A DNA stretch of 64,000 nt from CAG-533 sp022779465 (GCA_022779465.1 JALFTB010000001.1:12448-76447), one strand, 5' to 3'. Counted from the stretch's first letter, positions 43,835 through 52,919 are shown. Numbers and translations: made by a program. The notes: generated by a model from the letters alone, not told the origin.

Positions 43835-44531
43835 AGAAGAATTTTTTAATTTAATAAATGAATTAAATATTGTATTAAATGATGTGCAAAAACAACAATT
43901 TGAGTTATATTGTAAATTATTATTAGAATATAATACTCATACTAATATTACAGCAATTAGAGAGGAATCTGGGGTTTATTTAAAACATTTCTATGATTCT
44001 TTAACATTAGTAAAAGTTTTTGATTTTAATCATGAATATTCAGTTTTAGATGTAGGATCTGGAGGTGGATTTCCAGGTTTAGTCTTAGCAATAGCTTTTC
44101 CAAATTTAAAATTAACACTTTTAGATAGTAACCATAAAAAATCTGATTTTCAAAAATATATTGTTTCTGAATTAAATCTTAATAATGTAACAATTGTTAA
44201 TGATAGAGCAGAATCTTTCTTTAAAGAAAATATAAAATATGATGTAGTTGTGGCGAGAGCTGTTGCTAATCTTTCAGTATTATCTGAATTATGTATTCCT
44301 TTTGTTAAAAATTCTGGATATTTTTTAGCCATGAAAGGTGATTTTGCAGAGGAATATCAAAATGCATTTAATGCTATTACTAAATTGGGTGGTACAATTG
44401 AATCTAAATTTGATTTTAAATTACCGATTTCTGAAGATTTAAGAAGTATTATAAAGATTAAAAAAATAAAAGAAACCCCTAAAGAGTTTCCGAGAATGTA
44501 TGACAAAATAATTAAAAGACCATTGAAATAA
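43827..44531 (+). CDS. rsmG: 16S rRNA (guanine527-N7)-methyltransferase RsmG (GidB)
   Basis: SAM-dependent methyltransferase for G527 of 16S rRNA. 234 residues with 'LLEYNTHTNITAIR' (about 30-43), motif I 'VLDVGSGGGFPGLVLAI' (about 73-89), 'LLDSNHKKSDFQKYI' and 'VVARAVANLSVLSELC' (about 138-153). Last gene of the mnmE-mnmG-rsmG unit and directly upstream of the noc-like gene, the Bacillus order. Confidence 0.96.
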   Translation: MTKEEFFNLINELNIVLNDVQKQQFELYCKLLLEYNTHTNITAIREESGVYLKHFYDSLTLVKVFDFNHEYSVLDVGSGGGFPGLVLAIAFPNLKLTLLDSNHKKSDFQKYIVSELNLNNVTIVNDRAESFFKENIKYDVVVARAVANLSVLSELCIPFVKNSGYFLAMKGDFAEEYQNAFNAITKLGGTIESKFDFKLPISEDLRSIIKIKKIKETPKEFPRMYDKIIKRPLK

Positions 44532-44580
44532 GTTTTAAAATAATGTATTATTATATTAGAATAGGAAGGGTGTTTTTAAT

Positions 44581-45783
44581 ATGGAGTCACAAGTTCAAAA
44601 TATAAATATTGATTTAATTATACCAAATAGATTTCAACCACGCCTTTCTTTTGACGAAAAAGCTTTAAATGAATTAGCTGAGTCTATTAAACAACATGGT
44701 ATTATTCAACCTTTAATTGTAAGGCAACTTGCTGATAAATATGAAATTATAGCTGGTGAAAGAAGATATAAAGCAGCTACTTTGGCTGGGTTATCAACTG
44801 TTCCTGTTATTGTAACTAATTTGTCTGATGCTAAGAGCGCTGAAGTTGCTCTTGTTGAAAATATTCAACGTAAAAATTTAAGTTCAATAGAAGAAGCACT
44901 TTCATATAAGAGAAAAATAGATAAAGATAATTTAACTCAAGAACAATTAGCTAAATTATTGGGATTATCTCAATCAACAGTTGCTAATCGTTTAAGATTG
45001 TTAAATTTAAGTAATGAAGTTCAAGATGCCTTATTAAAAGAAAAAATAAGTGAGCGTCATGCAAGAAGTTTATTACAAATAAGTGATAAAAATAAACAAA
45101 CCGAATTATTAAATCGTATAATAACTGAAAGATTAACAGTTAGACAGTTAGATGAAATAATAAAAAAAGAATTATCTTCACCTAGCACTTATGCAGAGGA
45201 AATACCTAGTAATTTAGAACAGCCTTTATCTTCAGAACCGGAAGCTGAACCAATTCCAGAACAAATTCCTTCAACTCAAATTGAAAGTTTGGATGTTTTA
45301 GGTGATGATAATACTTTAGATAATTCAAATAATATATTTGATACTGAAATAGATGCTTCAATGCCATCAGAGACTTTAGAGGAAATAGATAAAGAACCAC
45401 AACATGAAGAACCTATGAGTAATATTTTAAATTTCTTACAAAGTTTTAATAATTCAGCGCCTTCACTTGATGATGAACCAACTAATATGCAAACTTTTGA
45501 TGATGATGTATTTAATGATGTTCATAGCGCTTATGATTTAATCGATGATGCAAATAAAGATCCAGATATTGTAAATTTAGATACTGTTAATGAATCAAGT
45601 GTAACATCTGATAATCAAGTTTTAGACGATGTTGTTCCTAGAATAAAATCTGGAGATATGAGTTCATTAAAGAAAGCATATCATGATTTACAAGATGAAG
45701 CAGAAAAAGCAGGCTTTAAAATAAGCATGGAAGATTTTGATTTTGAAGATTTATATCAAATGATAATTAAAGTTGATAAGTAA
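44581..45783 (+). CDS. noc: Noc-like ParB-family DNA-binding CTPase with acidic C-terminal extension
   Basis: ParB/Noc clamp family. Residues 5-97 form the CTP-binding N-terminal domain ('PNRFQPR' 15-21, 'GERRYKAA' 59-66, 'ENIQR' 93-97), and residues 99-195 the HTH domain. At four positions reported to separate Noc from ParB this protein has Gln131, Arg137, Asn142 and Arg159; B. subtilis Noc has Q/K/K/R and typical ParB R/T/A/G, so two match Noc exactly and none match ParB. Gene position after rsmG also fits noc. Odd: no N-terminal amphipathic membrane helix (the core starts by residue 5), and residues 200-350 are acidic and Ser/Asn-rich, followed by a compact end (350-400). No parA or second parB follows. 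GGAAGGG SD supports this ATG. Confidence 0.85.
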   Translation: MESQVQNINIDLIIPNRFQPRLSFDEKALNELAESIKQHGIIQPLIVRQLADKYEIIAGERRYKAATLAGLSTVPVIVTNLSDAKSAEVALVENIQRKNLSSIEEALSYKRKIDKDNLTQEQLAKLLGLSQSTVANRLRLLNLSNEVQDALLKEKISERHARSLLQISDKNKQTELLNRIITERLTVRQLDEIIKKELSSPSTYAEEIPSNLEQPLSSEPEAEPIPEQIPSTQIESLDVLGDDNTLDNSNNIFDTEIDASMPSETLEEIDKEPQHEEPMSNILNFLQSFNNSAPSLDDEPTNMQTFDDDVFNDVHSAYDLIDDANKDPDIVNLDTVNESSVTSDNQVLDDVVPRIKSGDMSSLKKAYHDLQDEAEKAGFKISMEDFDFEDLYQMIIKVDK

Positions 45784-45802
45784 GTTTAATACTTACTTTT
45801 TT
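45776..45802 (+). terminator. Terminator of the noc-like gene
   Basis: AAGTAAG / CTTACTT stem, 7-base loop, seven T residues; convergent with the PBP gene. Confidence 0.8.
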
Positions 45803-47709
45803 TATTGGGGTTCTGAACCTTTTTTAAAGTAGAAAATAACATTTTTTTCATTTGAAGATTTATTTCCTGTAATAGCATTCAAAGGTACTCCAACAATATT
45901 TTCAGGAATTTCGTACCAAGATTCTGGTTTATCTTTTTCATATGTTTCAACAGTATCAACCCATATATTTTTGATTTTTTTAGAGTAACTAGAATCTACA
46001 TTTTTATTCATGTCATTACCAGCCCAGACCATCATTAAAATATCAGGATTATATCCAACAATCCAATAATCACTTTCGGTAGTACCACTTTTTAAGGCAT
46101 ATTTACGACTAATCTTACTATTTAAATATAAGACAGTAGGAGATAGATAATCTATAAAATTAGGGTTATATGTGTTAGTTAACATTTCATTTATAATATA
46201 CACTGAATCTTTATTTAGAACTTGTTCAGTTTCTTCCTTATATTTATACAAAGTATGTCCATTAAAATCTTCAACCTTTTTTATTAAATGAACATCAGTT
46301 TTATTGCCATAATTAGCTAATGTGGAATAACTTTGAGCATAATCTAACATATTGATTTCTTGTGCACCAAGCGCTAAAGAAGGAATTGGCTTTAAATTTG
46401 CTTTTAATCCTGCAATTTTTAAAGTATTTACTAATTGTTCTTCACCTAGAAATAGATGGGTTTTAACAGCATAAACATTATCTGAATAAGCTAGAGCAGC
46501 TGCCATTGTTATTTCTTTATTTCCATATTTATTTGAGTGATTTTTAGGAGAATAAGTTTGATTATTAGCAAAAACAAAACTAGTTTTTTCACTTAAGAAA
46601 GTTGATGCCTCTGTCATATTGTTTTCAAGAGCAGCATAGTAAAGAAATGGTTTTATAGTTGAACCAACTTGTCTTTTAGCAGCAATTGCACGGTTATATT
46701 GACTCTTTGAATAATCAACTCCACCAGTTAAAGCCATTATTCCTCCTGTTTTAGGATCAACAACAATACTTGATAATTGCACGTTTTTATCTGTTGCATT
46801 TTTAATAATAGATTCATCCATGCTTTTTTGAACACTAGTATCTAATTCTGTATATATTTTTAAACCACCAGATTTTATTAGTGATTTAGGAATTTCATTT
46901 AAATTATTAAGTTCATTAATAACCGCATCATGATAATACATTAGAGTTTGCATATTATTGCTTTTTCTTTTACCATATATTTCTATTTTATTTTTAAATA
47001 ATAAATCATACTCATCTTTGGTTATATAATCATTATCTAACATTGATTTAGCTACTATTTTAGCTCTTTTAATCGAATTATCATAATTACTAATAGGATT
47101 GTAATTTTCGGGACTTTTAGGAATTCCTGCTAAAATGATGGCTTCTTCTAAGTTAAGTTCACTGGCTTTTTTGTTAAAATAAAAATTACTAGCATTTTCA
47201 ATACCATAGTTTCCTTGGCCATAATTAATAGTATTTAAGTATCCTTCTAAAATATCATCTTTAGAATAATGTACTTCAAGTTTTAAGGTTAAGAAAGCTT
47301 CTTCAATTTTTCTTTTCCAAGTTTGATTAAAATCTAAATATAAGTTTTTAACATATTGTTGAGAAATAGTTGATGCACCTTGCATAATAGTTTTATTTTT
47401 AATATTAATATACATGGCTTTAGCAATTCTTAAATAGTCAAAGCCTTGATGGTTATAGAAATTTTTATCTTCAGTACTGATTGTTGCATTTATTAAATTT
47501 TGAGAAATGTCTTTTATATTAACCCAACTATTATTATTACTTGTTTGAAATATTAATTCATCTTTATTGTCATATAAATAAATAGCGTTTGCAGAGTTAA
47601 GAGTTATCTTAGGTGATAAGTAGGCATATATATATAAAGTTGTTAATATGGTCATAAAAGTAATTGTACAAAATAAAGTAAATTTATATATTAATTTAAT
47701 TTTTTTCAT
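45802..47709 (-). CDS. Class A penicillin-binding protein (transglycosylase/transpeptidase)
   Basis: Bifunctional peptidoglycan synthase. 635 residues: N-terminal membrane anchor (about 8-30), GT51 domain with 'STEDKNFYNHQGFDYLRI' (catalytic Glu, about 77-94) and 'QGASTISQQYVKNLYL', then transpeptidase with 'GSTIKPFLY' (SxxK, about 351-359), 'YSDNVYAVK' (SxN) and 'KSGTTESDYWIVGY' (KTG-like KSGTT). In size it resembles PbpF/PbpG (PBP2d) types, some used in sporulation. It is the only right-arm gene oriented against replication. Confidence 0.93.
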   Translation of the reverse strand: MKKIKLIYKFTLFCTITFMTILTTLYIYAYLSPKITLNSANAIYLYDNKDELIFQTSNNNSWVNIKDISQNLINATISTEDKNFYNHQGFDYLRIAKAMYINIKNKTIMQGASTISQQYVKNLYLDFNQTWKRKIEEAFLTLKLEVHYSKDDILEGYLNTINYGQGNYGIENASNFYFNKKASELNLEEAIILAGIPKSPENYNPISNYDNSIKRAKIVAKSMLDNDYITKDEYDLLFKNKIEIYGKRKSNNMQTLMYYHDAVINELNNLNEIPKSLIKSGGLKIYTELDTSVQKSMDESIIKNATDKNVQLSSIVVDPKTGGIMALTGGVDYSKSQYNRAIAAKRQVGSTIKPFLYYAALENNMTEASTFLSEKTSFVFANNQTYSPKNHSNKYGNKEITMAAALAYSDNVYAVKTHLFLGEEQLVNTLKIAGLKANLKPIPSLALGAQEINMLDYAQSYSTLANYGNKTDVHLIKKVEDFNGHTLYKYKEETEQVLNKDSVYIINEMLTNTYNPNFIDYLSPTVLYLNSKISRKYALKSGTTESDYWIVGYNPDILMMVWAGNDMNKNVDSSYSKKIKNIWVDTVETYEKDKPESWYEIPENIVGVPLNAITGNKSSNEKNVIFYFKKGSEPQ

Positions 47710-47773
47710 AATTCACCAGTTATATTATGGATTTTATAATTGTTTTTATGCTAGAATAAAAAAAGTGATGTAA

Positions 47774-48091
47774 ATGGCAAAAATAAAATTATATAAAAAT
47801 GATAACTTAGTTTTAGAACATGATGGAGATATACAAGATAATAATCTTTTAGTGTTTGAAAATATTGTTTATGATCCAGAAAAATTTATTTTAATTAGAG
47901 AAAATGATGATTTTAAATTTGAGTTAGATTTTAAATGTTCTTTAGCTATAATTACGTTAAAAAAAGAAGGACATAGTTTAGATTTAAATTTATCTAATGT
48001 AAAAAAAGAAATAGGGAATGATAGTCATAAAATATACTATAATATAGAAAGTGAAGAAGTCATAAGTAATGTACTAGAAATCACTTTCTAA
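47774..48091 (+). CDS. Small beta-rich protein, possibly DUF1934/YwiB-like
   Basis: 105 residues without signal or membrane segment. The alternating strands ('LVFENIVYDPEKFILIRENDDFKFELDFKCSLAIITLKKEGHSLDLNL') recall the calycin-like DUF1934 family (YwiB), which is often found next to rpoE or argS, and the neighbour here is rpoE. Similarity is at pattern level only. Weak GTGATG-type SD. Confidence 0.45.
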   Translation: MAKIKLYKNDNLVLEHDGDIQDNNLLVFENIVYDPEKFILIRENDDFKFELDFKCSLAIITLKKEGHSLDLNLSNVKKEIGNDSHKIYYNIESEEVISNVLEITF

Positions 48092-48110
48092 TTAAAGTAT
48101 ATTTTTTTTG

Positions 48111-48138
48111 TTGACAATGAAAAAGAATATGATAAAAT
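48111..48138 (+). promoter_or_regulatory. Promoter of rpoE
   Basis: TTGACA (48111-48116), 16-bp spacer, TAAAAT (48133-48138). The leader has a small ATGTCA / TGACAT inverted repeat (48159-48182) before the GGAGG SD. Confidence 0.65.
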
Positions 48139-48207
48139 TATGTATGTTTAATGAGCAGATGTCATATTTTATAACGTGACATATTATGGTAATTAGGAGG
48201 ACAATAT

Positions 48208-48642
48208 ATGAAATTAAAATTAACTGATGAGCAAAAAGATACTTTGTCTTATGATGATGTTGCTTATCTTATATTGAAAGAAACTAACAAAAAAGCAAAA
48301 ATACAAGATTTATTCAAAGAAGTTGTTAAATTATTAGATTTACCTGAATCAGTTTATGAAAATAATATTGGTGAATTCTTTGAATTAATTGTTACTGATA
48401 AAAGATTTATTATGTTAGATAATGGTTATTGTGATTTAAAGATAAATCATAGTTCTAAAGTTATTATAGATGATGAAGATGAAGATTTTGATATTCAACC
48501 TGAAGATCAAGATGATATCAACGAGATTGAAGAAGAGGATAATTATGATGAGGATGCTAATCCTGATGACGATACTGATAATGACTTACAAGATTTAGTT
48601 ATTATTGATGATTTAGATGAATTAGATAGTGATATGATGTAG
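48208..48642 (+). CDS. rpoE: DNA-directed RNA polymerase delta subunit
   Basis: Gram-positive RNAP accessory subunit that promotes RNAP recycling and sensitivity to initiating NTPs. 144 residues: N-terminal ASXH/HARE winged-helix domain (about 1-90, 'LSYDDVAYLILKETNKKAKIQDLFKEV', 'IGEFFELIVTDKRFIML') and an intrinsically disordered acidic tail (about 93-144, very rich in Asp and Glu). Exactly the delta architecture. Preceded by its own promoter and GGAGG SD. Confidence 0.93.
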   Translation: MKLKLTDEQKDTLSYDDVAYLILKETNKKAKIQDLFKEVVKLLDLPESVYENNIGEFFELIVTDKRFIMLDNGYCDLKINHSSKVIIDDEDEDFDIQPEDQDDINEIEEEDNYDEDANPDDDTDNDLQDLVIIDDLDELDSDMM

Positions 48643-48688
48643 ATTAACTTTCTTTTATAATTATTTTAAATAAAGAAAGGTGATATAT

Positions 48689-49744
48689 ATGATAGAAAGA
48701 TTAGAATTATTAGAAAAAAGATATAATGAAATAAATGAAGAATTATTAAAACCAGAAATATTAAGTGATTTTAGTAAACAAAAGAAGCTTTCTAAGGAGA
48801 AAGGTTCTATTGAGGAAGCTGTAATTAAATATGGTGAATATAAAGCTTTAAATGAGGAAATAAGTGAATTAAAGACTTTAGTAAATGATCCAGAAATGCA
48901 TGATATGGTTATGATGGAATTAGATGAAAAACATGCTGCTTTAGACGCTTTAGTTGAACATATTAAAGTTTTACTTTTACCTAAGGATGAAAATGATGGT
49001 AAAGATATAATCATGGAAATTCGTGGAGCAGCTGGTGGAGATGAAGCTAATATTTTTGCTGGTGATTTATTTAGAATGTATTCTAAATATGCTGAAAAAG
49101 TAGGTTGGAAAATTGATGTTTCTCATGTGATTGAAGGAGAAGCAGGAGGTTTTTCTACTATAGAATTTGCTATTAAAGGTGATAATGTTTATTCTAAATT
49201 AAAATTTGAAAGTGGTGTTCATAGAGTTCAAAGAGTTCCGGAAACTGAAACTCAAGGAAGAATTCATACATCTACAGCAACTGTACTTGTTATGCCAGAG
49301 GTTGAAGATGTAGATATTGATATTAGACCTGAAGATATTAGAGTAGATGTATATAGAAGTAGTGGAAAAGGTGGACAAGGAGTTAATACAACTGATTCAG
49401 CAGTAAGACTTACTCATATTCCAACTGGTATTGTAGTAACATGTCAAAATGAAAGAAGTCAAATTAAAAATAAAGAACGTGCTATGGTAGTTTTAAAATC
49501 TAAGATTTATGATCAAGCTCAACAAAAACAAGATGCGGAAACAGGAAGTGTTAGAAAGAGTATGATTGGTACAGGTGATAGATCTGAGAAAATTAGAACA
49601 TATAACTATCCACAAAATAGAGTTACTGACCATCGTATTAATTTTAGTATTATGGAATTAGATAGAGTAATGGAAGGTAATATTGATCCTATTATAGAAG
49701 CTTTAATTACTGAAGATCAAAGAAGAAAAATGGAAGAATCATGA
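48689..49744 (+). CDS. prfA: Peptide chain release factor 1
   Basis: Terminates translation at UAA and UAG. 351 residues with 'EIRGAAGGDEANIFAGDLFRMY' (about 112-133), and the catalytic GGQ in 'SSGKGGQGVNTTDSAVRLTH' (about 225-244). Start is the ATG after AAAGGTGAT; a GTG three codons upstream is within that SD. Overlaps prmC by 4 bases (ATGA), its modifying enzyme. Confidence 0.97.
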   Translation: MIERLELLEKRYNEINEELLKPEILSDFSKQKKLSKEKGSIEEAVIKYGEYKALNEEISELKTLVNDPEMHDMVMMELDEKHAALDALVEHIKVLLLPKDENDGKDIIMEIRGAAGGDEANIFAGDLFRMYSKYAEKVGWKIDVSHVIEGEAGGFSTIEFAIKGDNVYSKLKFESGVHRVQRVPETETQGRIHTSTATVLVMPEVEDVDIDIRPEDIRVDVYRSSGKGGQGVNTTDSAVRLTHIPTGIVVTCQNERSQIKNKERAMVVLKSKIYDQAQQKQDAETGSVRKSMIGTGDRSEKIRTYNYPQNRVTDHRINFSIMELDRVMEGNIDPIIEALITEDQRRKMEES

Positions 49745-50478
49745 AAAGACCTAGTAATATAAATTTATCTGATTGGCAATTATTACAAAAAAAATATCGT
49801 AATTTAGAACCAATTGTTAATAAAATAAATAATAACTATCCTATTCAATATTTAATTGGAAATGTAGATTTTTATGGTTATACTATTAAAGTAAATGAAG
49901 ATGTTTTAATTCCTAGATTTGAAACCGAAACTTTAGTAGAAAAAACTATTGATTTAATTAATAAATTAAAATTAGAAAAAGCTTCTGTATTAGATGTTGG
50001 AACAGGTTCAGGTTGTATTAGTATTGCTTTAAAATGTGAAATTCCAACATTAGAGATAACTGCAATAGATAAAAGTAGAAAAGCTTTAAATATTGCCAGA
50101 AAGAATGCTAAATTTAATAAGGTAAAGATTAACTTTATTTGTAAAGATTTATTTAAATATAATTTAGTTAATGATTATGATGTTATTATTAGTAATCCTC
50201 CATATATAGAAGAAGATAGTGATGTTAGTCCTCACATTAAATATGAACCTAGAGAGGCTATATTTGTTAAAAAGGATAATCCACTTATATACTATGAAGA
50301 AGTTCTTAAAATAGCTTTAAAAGCAGTAAATAAGAAACATTTAATTGCCTTTGAAATTGATGAAGATCATGGTAAAGATTTAAAAGAACTAGCTAAAAAA
50401 TATTTTAAAGCAGATAAAATTACAATAGAAAAAGATTTATCTGGTAAAGATAGATATTTATTTATATATAGTAAATGA
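49741..50478 (+). CDS. prmC: Release factor glutamine methyltransferase PrmC
   Basis: Methylates the Gln of the GGQ motif of RF1/RF2. 245 residues: a short N-terminal helical part (shorter than usual), 'PIQYLIGNVDFYGYTIKVNEDVLIPRFETE' typical linker, motif I 'VLDVGTGSGCISIALK' (about 81-96) and catalytic 'SNPPYIEE' (about 149-156). Ends in a TGA stop, which shows UGA is not reassigned here. Confidence 0.96.
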   Translation: MKRPSNINLSDWQLLQKKYRNLEPIVNKINNNYPIQYLIGNVDFYGYTIKVNEDVLIPRFETETLVEKTIDLINKLKLEKASVLDVGTGSGCISIALKCEIPTLEITAIDKSRKALNIARKNAKFNKVKINFICKDLFKYNLVNDYDVIISNPPYIEEDSDVSPHIKYEPREAIFVKKDNPLIYYEEVLKIALKAVNKKHLIAFEIDEDHGKDLKELAKKYFKADKITIEKDLSGKDRYLFIYSK

Positions 50479-50486
50479 ATAAATAA

Positions 50487-50529
50487 TTAAAACACTACCC
50501 ATTATGTTTTAGAAAGGTAGTGTTTTTTA
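50487..50529 (+). terminator. Terminator after prmC whose 3' arm overlaps the spoIIR ribosome-binding region
   Basis: 11-bp arms AAAACACTACC (50489-50499) and GGTAGTGTTTT (50516-50526), 16-base loop, six T residues. The only SD-like sequence for spoIIR, AAAGG (50513-50517), runs into the 3' arm, and the spoIIR TTG begins right after the T-run. Confidence 0.75.
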
Positions 50530-51042
50530 TTGAAAAAAATACTAGTTATTATAGGAGTAATATTATTTTTATTAAGCATAAATTATAATAATAAAGAAGA
50601 AGTATTTATTCCTAAAGATTCTATTAGATTTAGAATAGTAAGTAATAGTATGAATGAAGTTGATTTAAAAACTAAACAAGAGTTAAAAAGTTATATAGAA
50701 GATTATGTTTATGATATAGTAAGTGATGCTAAAAGTAGTGAAGAAGCGGATGAATTATTGGTTAATAATTTAGAAAAAATTAGCAAACATATTAATCAAT
50801 ATTTGAATTCTAACAACTATAAAATAGATTACGGTATAAATTATTTTCCAAGAAAGGTATATAAAGGAGTTGTATATGAAGAAGGTATGTATAAATCTTT
50901 AGTAATAACTTTAGGAGATGGAAAAGGTTCTAATTGGTGGTGTGTTTTATTTCCACCATTATGTTTATTAGATGAAAATGAAACAACAGCAGATGTTGAT
51001 TATCAATTATATGTTGCTAGAATAATTAAAGTATTTAATTAA
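50530..51042 (+). CDS. spoIIR: Stage II sporulation protein R
   Basis: Forespore-secreted signal that activates SpoIIGA to process pro-sigma-E in the mother cell. 170 residues: N-terminal signal helix (about 2-17), then the SpoIIR core 'IRFRIVSNSMNEVDLKTKQELKSYIEDYV' (about 32-60) and the hallmark 'LITLG'-like 'VITLGDGKGSNWWCVLFPPLC' region split around 131-151. Starts at TTG with a distant SD buried in a hairpin, suggesting low or regulated translation. The prfA-prmC-spoIIR-mntP order is Bacillus-like. Confidence 0.95.
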   Translation: MKKILVIIGVILFLLSINYNNKEEVFIPKDSIRFRIVSNSMNEVDLKTKQELKSYIEDYVYDIVSDAKSSEEADELLVNNLEKISKHINQYLNSNNYKIDYGINYFPRKVYKGVVYEEGMYKSLVITLGDGKGSNWWCVLFPPLCLLDENETTADVDYQLYVARIIKVFN

Positions 51043-51043
51043 T

Positions 51044-51081
51044 ATACTTAACTAGGTGGTCCAATGTTAAGTATTTTTTTT
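51044..51081 (+). terminator. Terminator-like hairpin overlapping the mntP start codon
   Basis: Arms ATACTTAAC (51044-51052) and GTTAAGTAT (51066-51074) followed by seven T residues. The 13-base loop holds the mntP SD (AGGTGG) and AT of its ATG; the 3' arm and T-run are mntP codons 1-6. Confidence 0.65.
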
Positions 51082-51597
51082 ATTGGAATTGCACTATCAA
51101 TGGATGCGTTTTCAATTGCTTTATCTATAGGTACTAATAATTTATCTAAAAAAAGTATTGGTTTAAGTATTACTTTAGTTGGCTTAATGCATTTTATAAT
51201 GCCTCAATTAGGACTTATGTTGGGAAATCAAGTATATAATTTTATAAATATAAATCCCAAATTTATTATATCTGTAATACTTTATTATTTAATAATAGTT
51301 ATGTATTTTGATAAATCTAGTAAGAATGTGAATATTGAATCCTTTATTAACATTTTTTTATTTGCTTTTAGTGTTAGTATTGATAGTTTTTCAGTAGGAA
51401 TTGGACTTAAAGGATTAACTGAACATTATATATTAGCATCAATTGTATTTTCCTTATGTGCTTTTTGTATTACTTATATTGGATTAGTGCTTGGAAAGTA
51501 TTCTTTAAAGATTTTAAAAAACAAAACTAAGTATGTTGGGATGATATTGCTTTTTATTACTGCAACTGTCAATTTATGTCAATTATTTATTGATTAA
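51064..51597 (+). CDS. mntP: Manganese efflux pump MntP family
   Basis: Small integral membrane Mn(II) exporter. 177 residues, six predicted helices in two repeats; each repeat starts with an Asp motif: 'IALSMDAFSIALSIGTN' (about 8-24) and 'FSVSIDSFSVGIGLKG' (about 103-118), with the Asp needed for metal transport. Matches ywlD of B. subtilis in position. No yybP-ykoY riboswitch can fit in the 21-bp gap, so the usual Mn control of mntP is not evident here. Confidence 0.92.
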   Translation: MLSIFFIGIALSMDAFSIALSIGTNNLSKKSIGLSITLVGLMHFIMPQLGLMLGNQVYNFININPKFIISVILYYLIIVMYFDKSSKNVNIESFINIFLFAFSVSIDSFSVGIGLKGLTEHYILASIVFSLCAFCITYIGLVLGKYSLKILKNKTKYVGMILLFITATVNLCQLFID

Positions 51598-51660
51598 GTT
51601 GACTTAACTTTTTTTTCAATATATATTAAAAATGGAAAGGTATCTTTAAAAAGGTAACAT

Positions 51661-52917
51661 ATGAAAAAACTTATAATTGAGGGGAATAAGAAGTTAAGTG
51701 GTAGTATTAAAATAAGTGGTGCTAAGAATAGTGTTGTTGCACTTATACCAGCTGCTATGTTAACTGATGGCAAGTGTACTATATATAATGTTCCTAATAT
51801 TAGTGATGTAAGATTATTAATTGAAATGATGAAAATATTAGGTTCTGATATTAAATTTGAAGATGATGTTTTAACTATTGATAATAGTCATTCTCATAAT
51901 GGTAAAATTACTGAAGAATATGCGTCTAAAATGCGTGCTTCTTATTATTTTATGGGTGTGTTGTTAGCTAAGTATGGTTATGCAGAAATTTCTTATCCAG
52001 GTGGTTGTACAATTGGTGCAAGACCAATAAATTTTCATGTTAATGGATTTAAAAAGTTAGGGGCTAAGGTAGATATAGTTGATGGTAATAATTATATTAT
52101 TCAAGCCCAAAAATTAGTTGGTACTGATATCTTTTTAGATATTGCTAGTGTAGGTGCTACTTTAAATATAATGTTTGCTGCTGTTAAAGCAAAGGGTATA
52201 ACTCATATTTATAATGCAGCCAAAGAACCAGAAATTGTTAATATTGCATCATTTTTAACAACTATGGGTGCTAAGATTTATGGAGCAGGTACTAGTGAAA
52301 TAACTATTGAAGGTGTTACTACACTTGGTGATGGAATAGTTGAGGTAATTCCAGATCGTATTGAAGCGGGAACTTATATAATGATAGGATCTTTATTAGG
52401 TGAAAATTTAAAAATTGAGGGTATTATTAGAGAACATTTAGATGCAGTTTTAACTAAATTAAAAGAAGCAGGTAGTGATTTTCAAATTAATGGTACTTCA
52501 ATTACAGTTAATAAAGTTGAACATTTAAATCCGGTAAATGTTAAGACTCTTGTTTATCCAGGATTTCCAACAGATTTAGGACAACCTATGAGTACTTTAC
52601 TTACTCAATGTGATGGTGATTCTATTTTTGAAGAAACTATTTATGAAAATAGAATGAGACATATTAAATACTTGAATCAAATGGGAGCTAAAATTGATTT
52701 AGATAATAAGATTGCTATTATTCATGGTAAAACAAATTTAAAAGGTGAAAAAGTTGAAGCAACCGATTTAAGAGCTGGTGCGGCTATGATGCTTGCTGGA
52801 ATGATTGCCGATGGAGTAACAGAAATTTCTAATATTGAACATATATTAAGAGGATATGAAAATATTGTGGAAAAACTATCTGCGGTTGGTGCAAGTATTA
52901 AAATAATTGAAGAATAA
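51661..52917 (+). CDS. murA: UDP-N-acetylglucosamine 1-carboxyvinyltransferase
   Basis: First committed step of peptidoglycan synthesis, target of fosfomycin. 418 residues. 'SGAKNSVVALIPAAML' (Lys-Asn pair, about 19-34), catalytic Cys loop 'YPGGCTIGARPINFHVNGFKKLGA' with Cys near residue 117, 'PDRIEAGTYI' and the end 'HILRGYENIVEKLSAVGA'. Cys is retained, so fosfomycin sensitivity would be expected. Followed by rpmE after a leader. Confidence 0.97.
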   Translation: MKKLIIEGNKKLSGSIKISGAKNSVVALIPAAMLTDGKCTIYNVPNISDVRLLIEMMKILGSDIKFEDDVLTIDNSHSHNGKITEEYASKMRASYYFMGVLLAKYGYAEISYPGGCTIGARPINFHVNGFKKLGAKVDIVDGNNYIIQAQKLVGTDIFLDIASVGATLNIMFAAVKAKGITHIYNAAKEPEIVNIASFLTTMGAKIYGAGTSEITIEGVTTLGDGIVEVIPDRIEAGTYIMIGSLLGENLKIEGIIREHLDAVLTKLKEAGSDFQINGTSITVNKVEHLNPVNVKTLVYPGFPTDLGQPMSTLLTQCDGDSIFEETIYENRMRHIKYLNQMGAKIDLDNKIAIIHGKTNLKGEKVEATDLRAGAAMMLAGMIADGVTEISNIEHILRGYENIVEKLSAVGASIKIIEE

Positions 52918-52919
52918 TG

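Noticed and set aside
44581..47709. soj (parA) and spo0J after the noc-like gene
   Set aside because: The next gene is a convergent class A PBP; no Walker-type ParA or second ParB is visible in the window.
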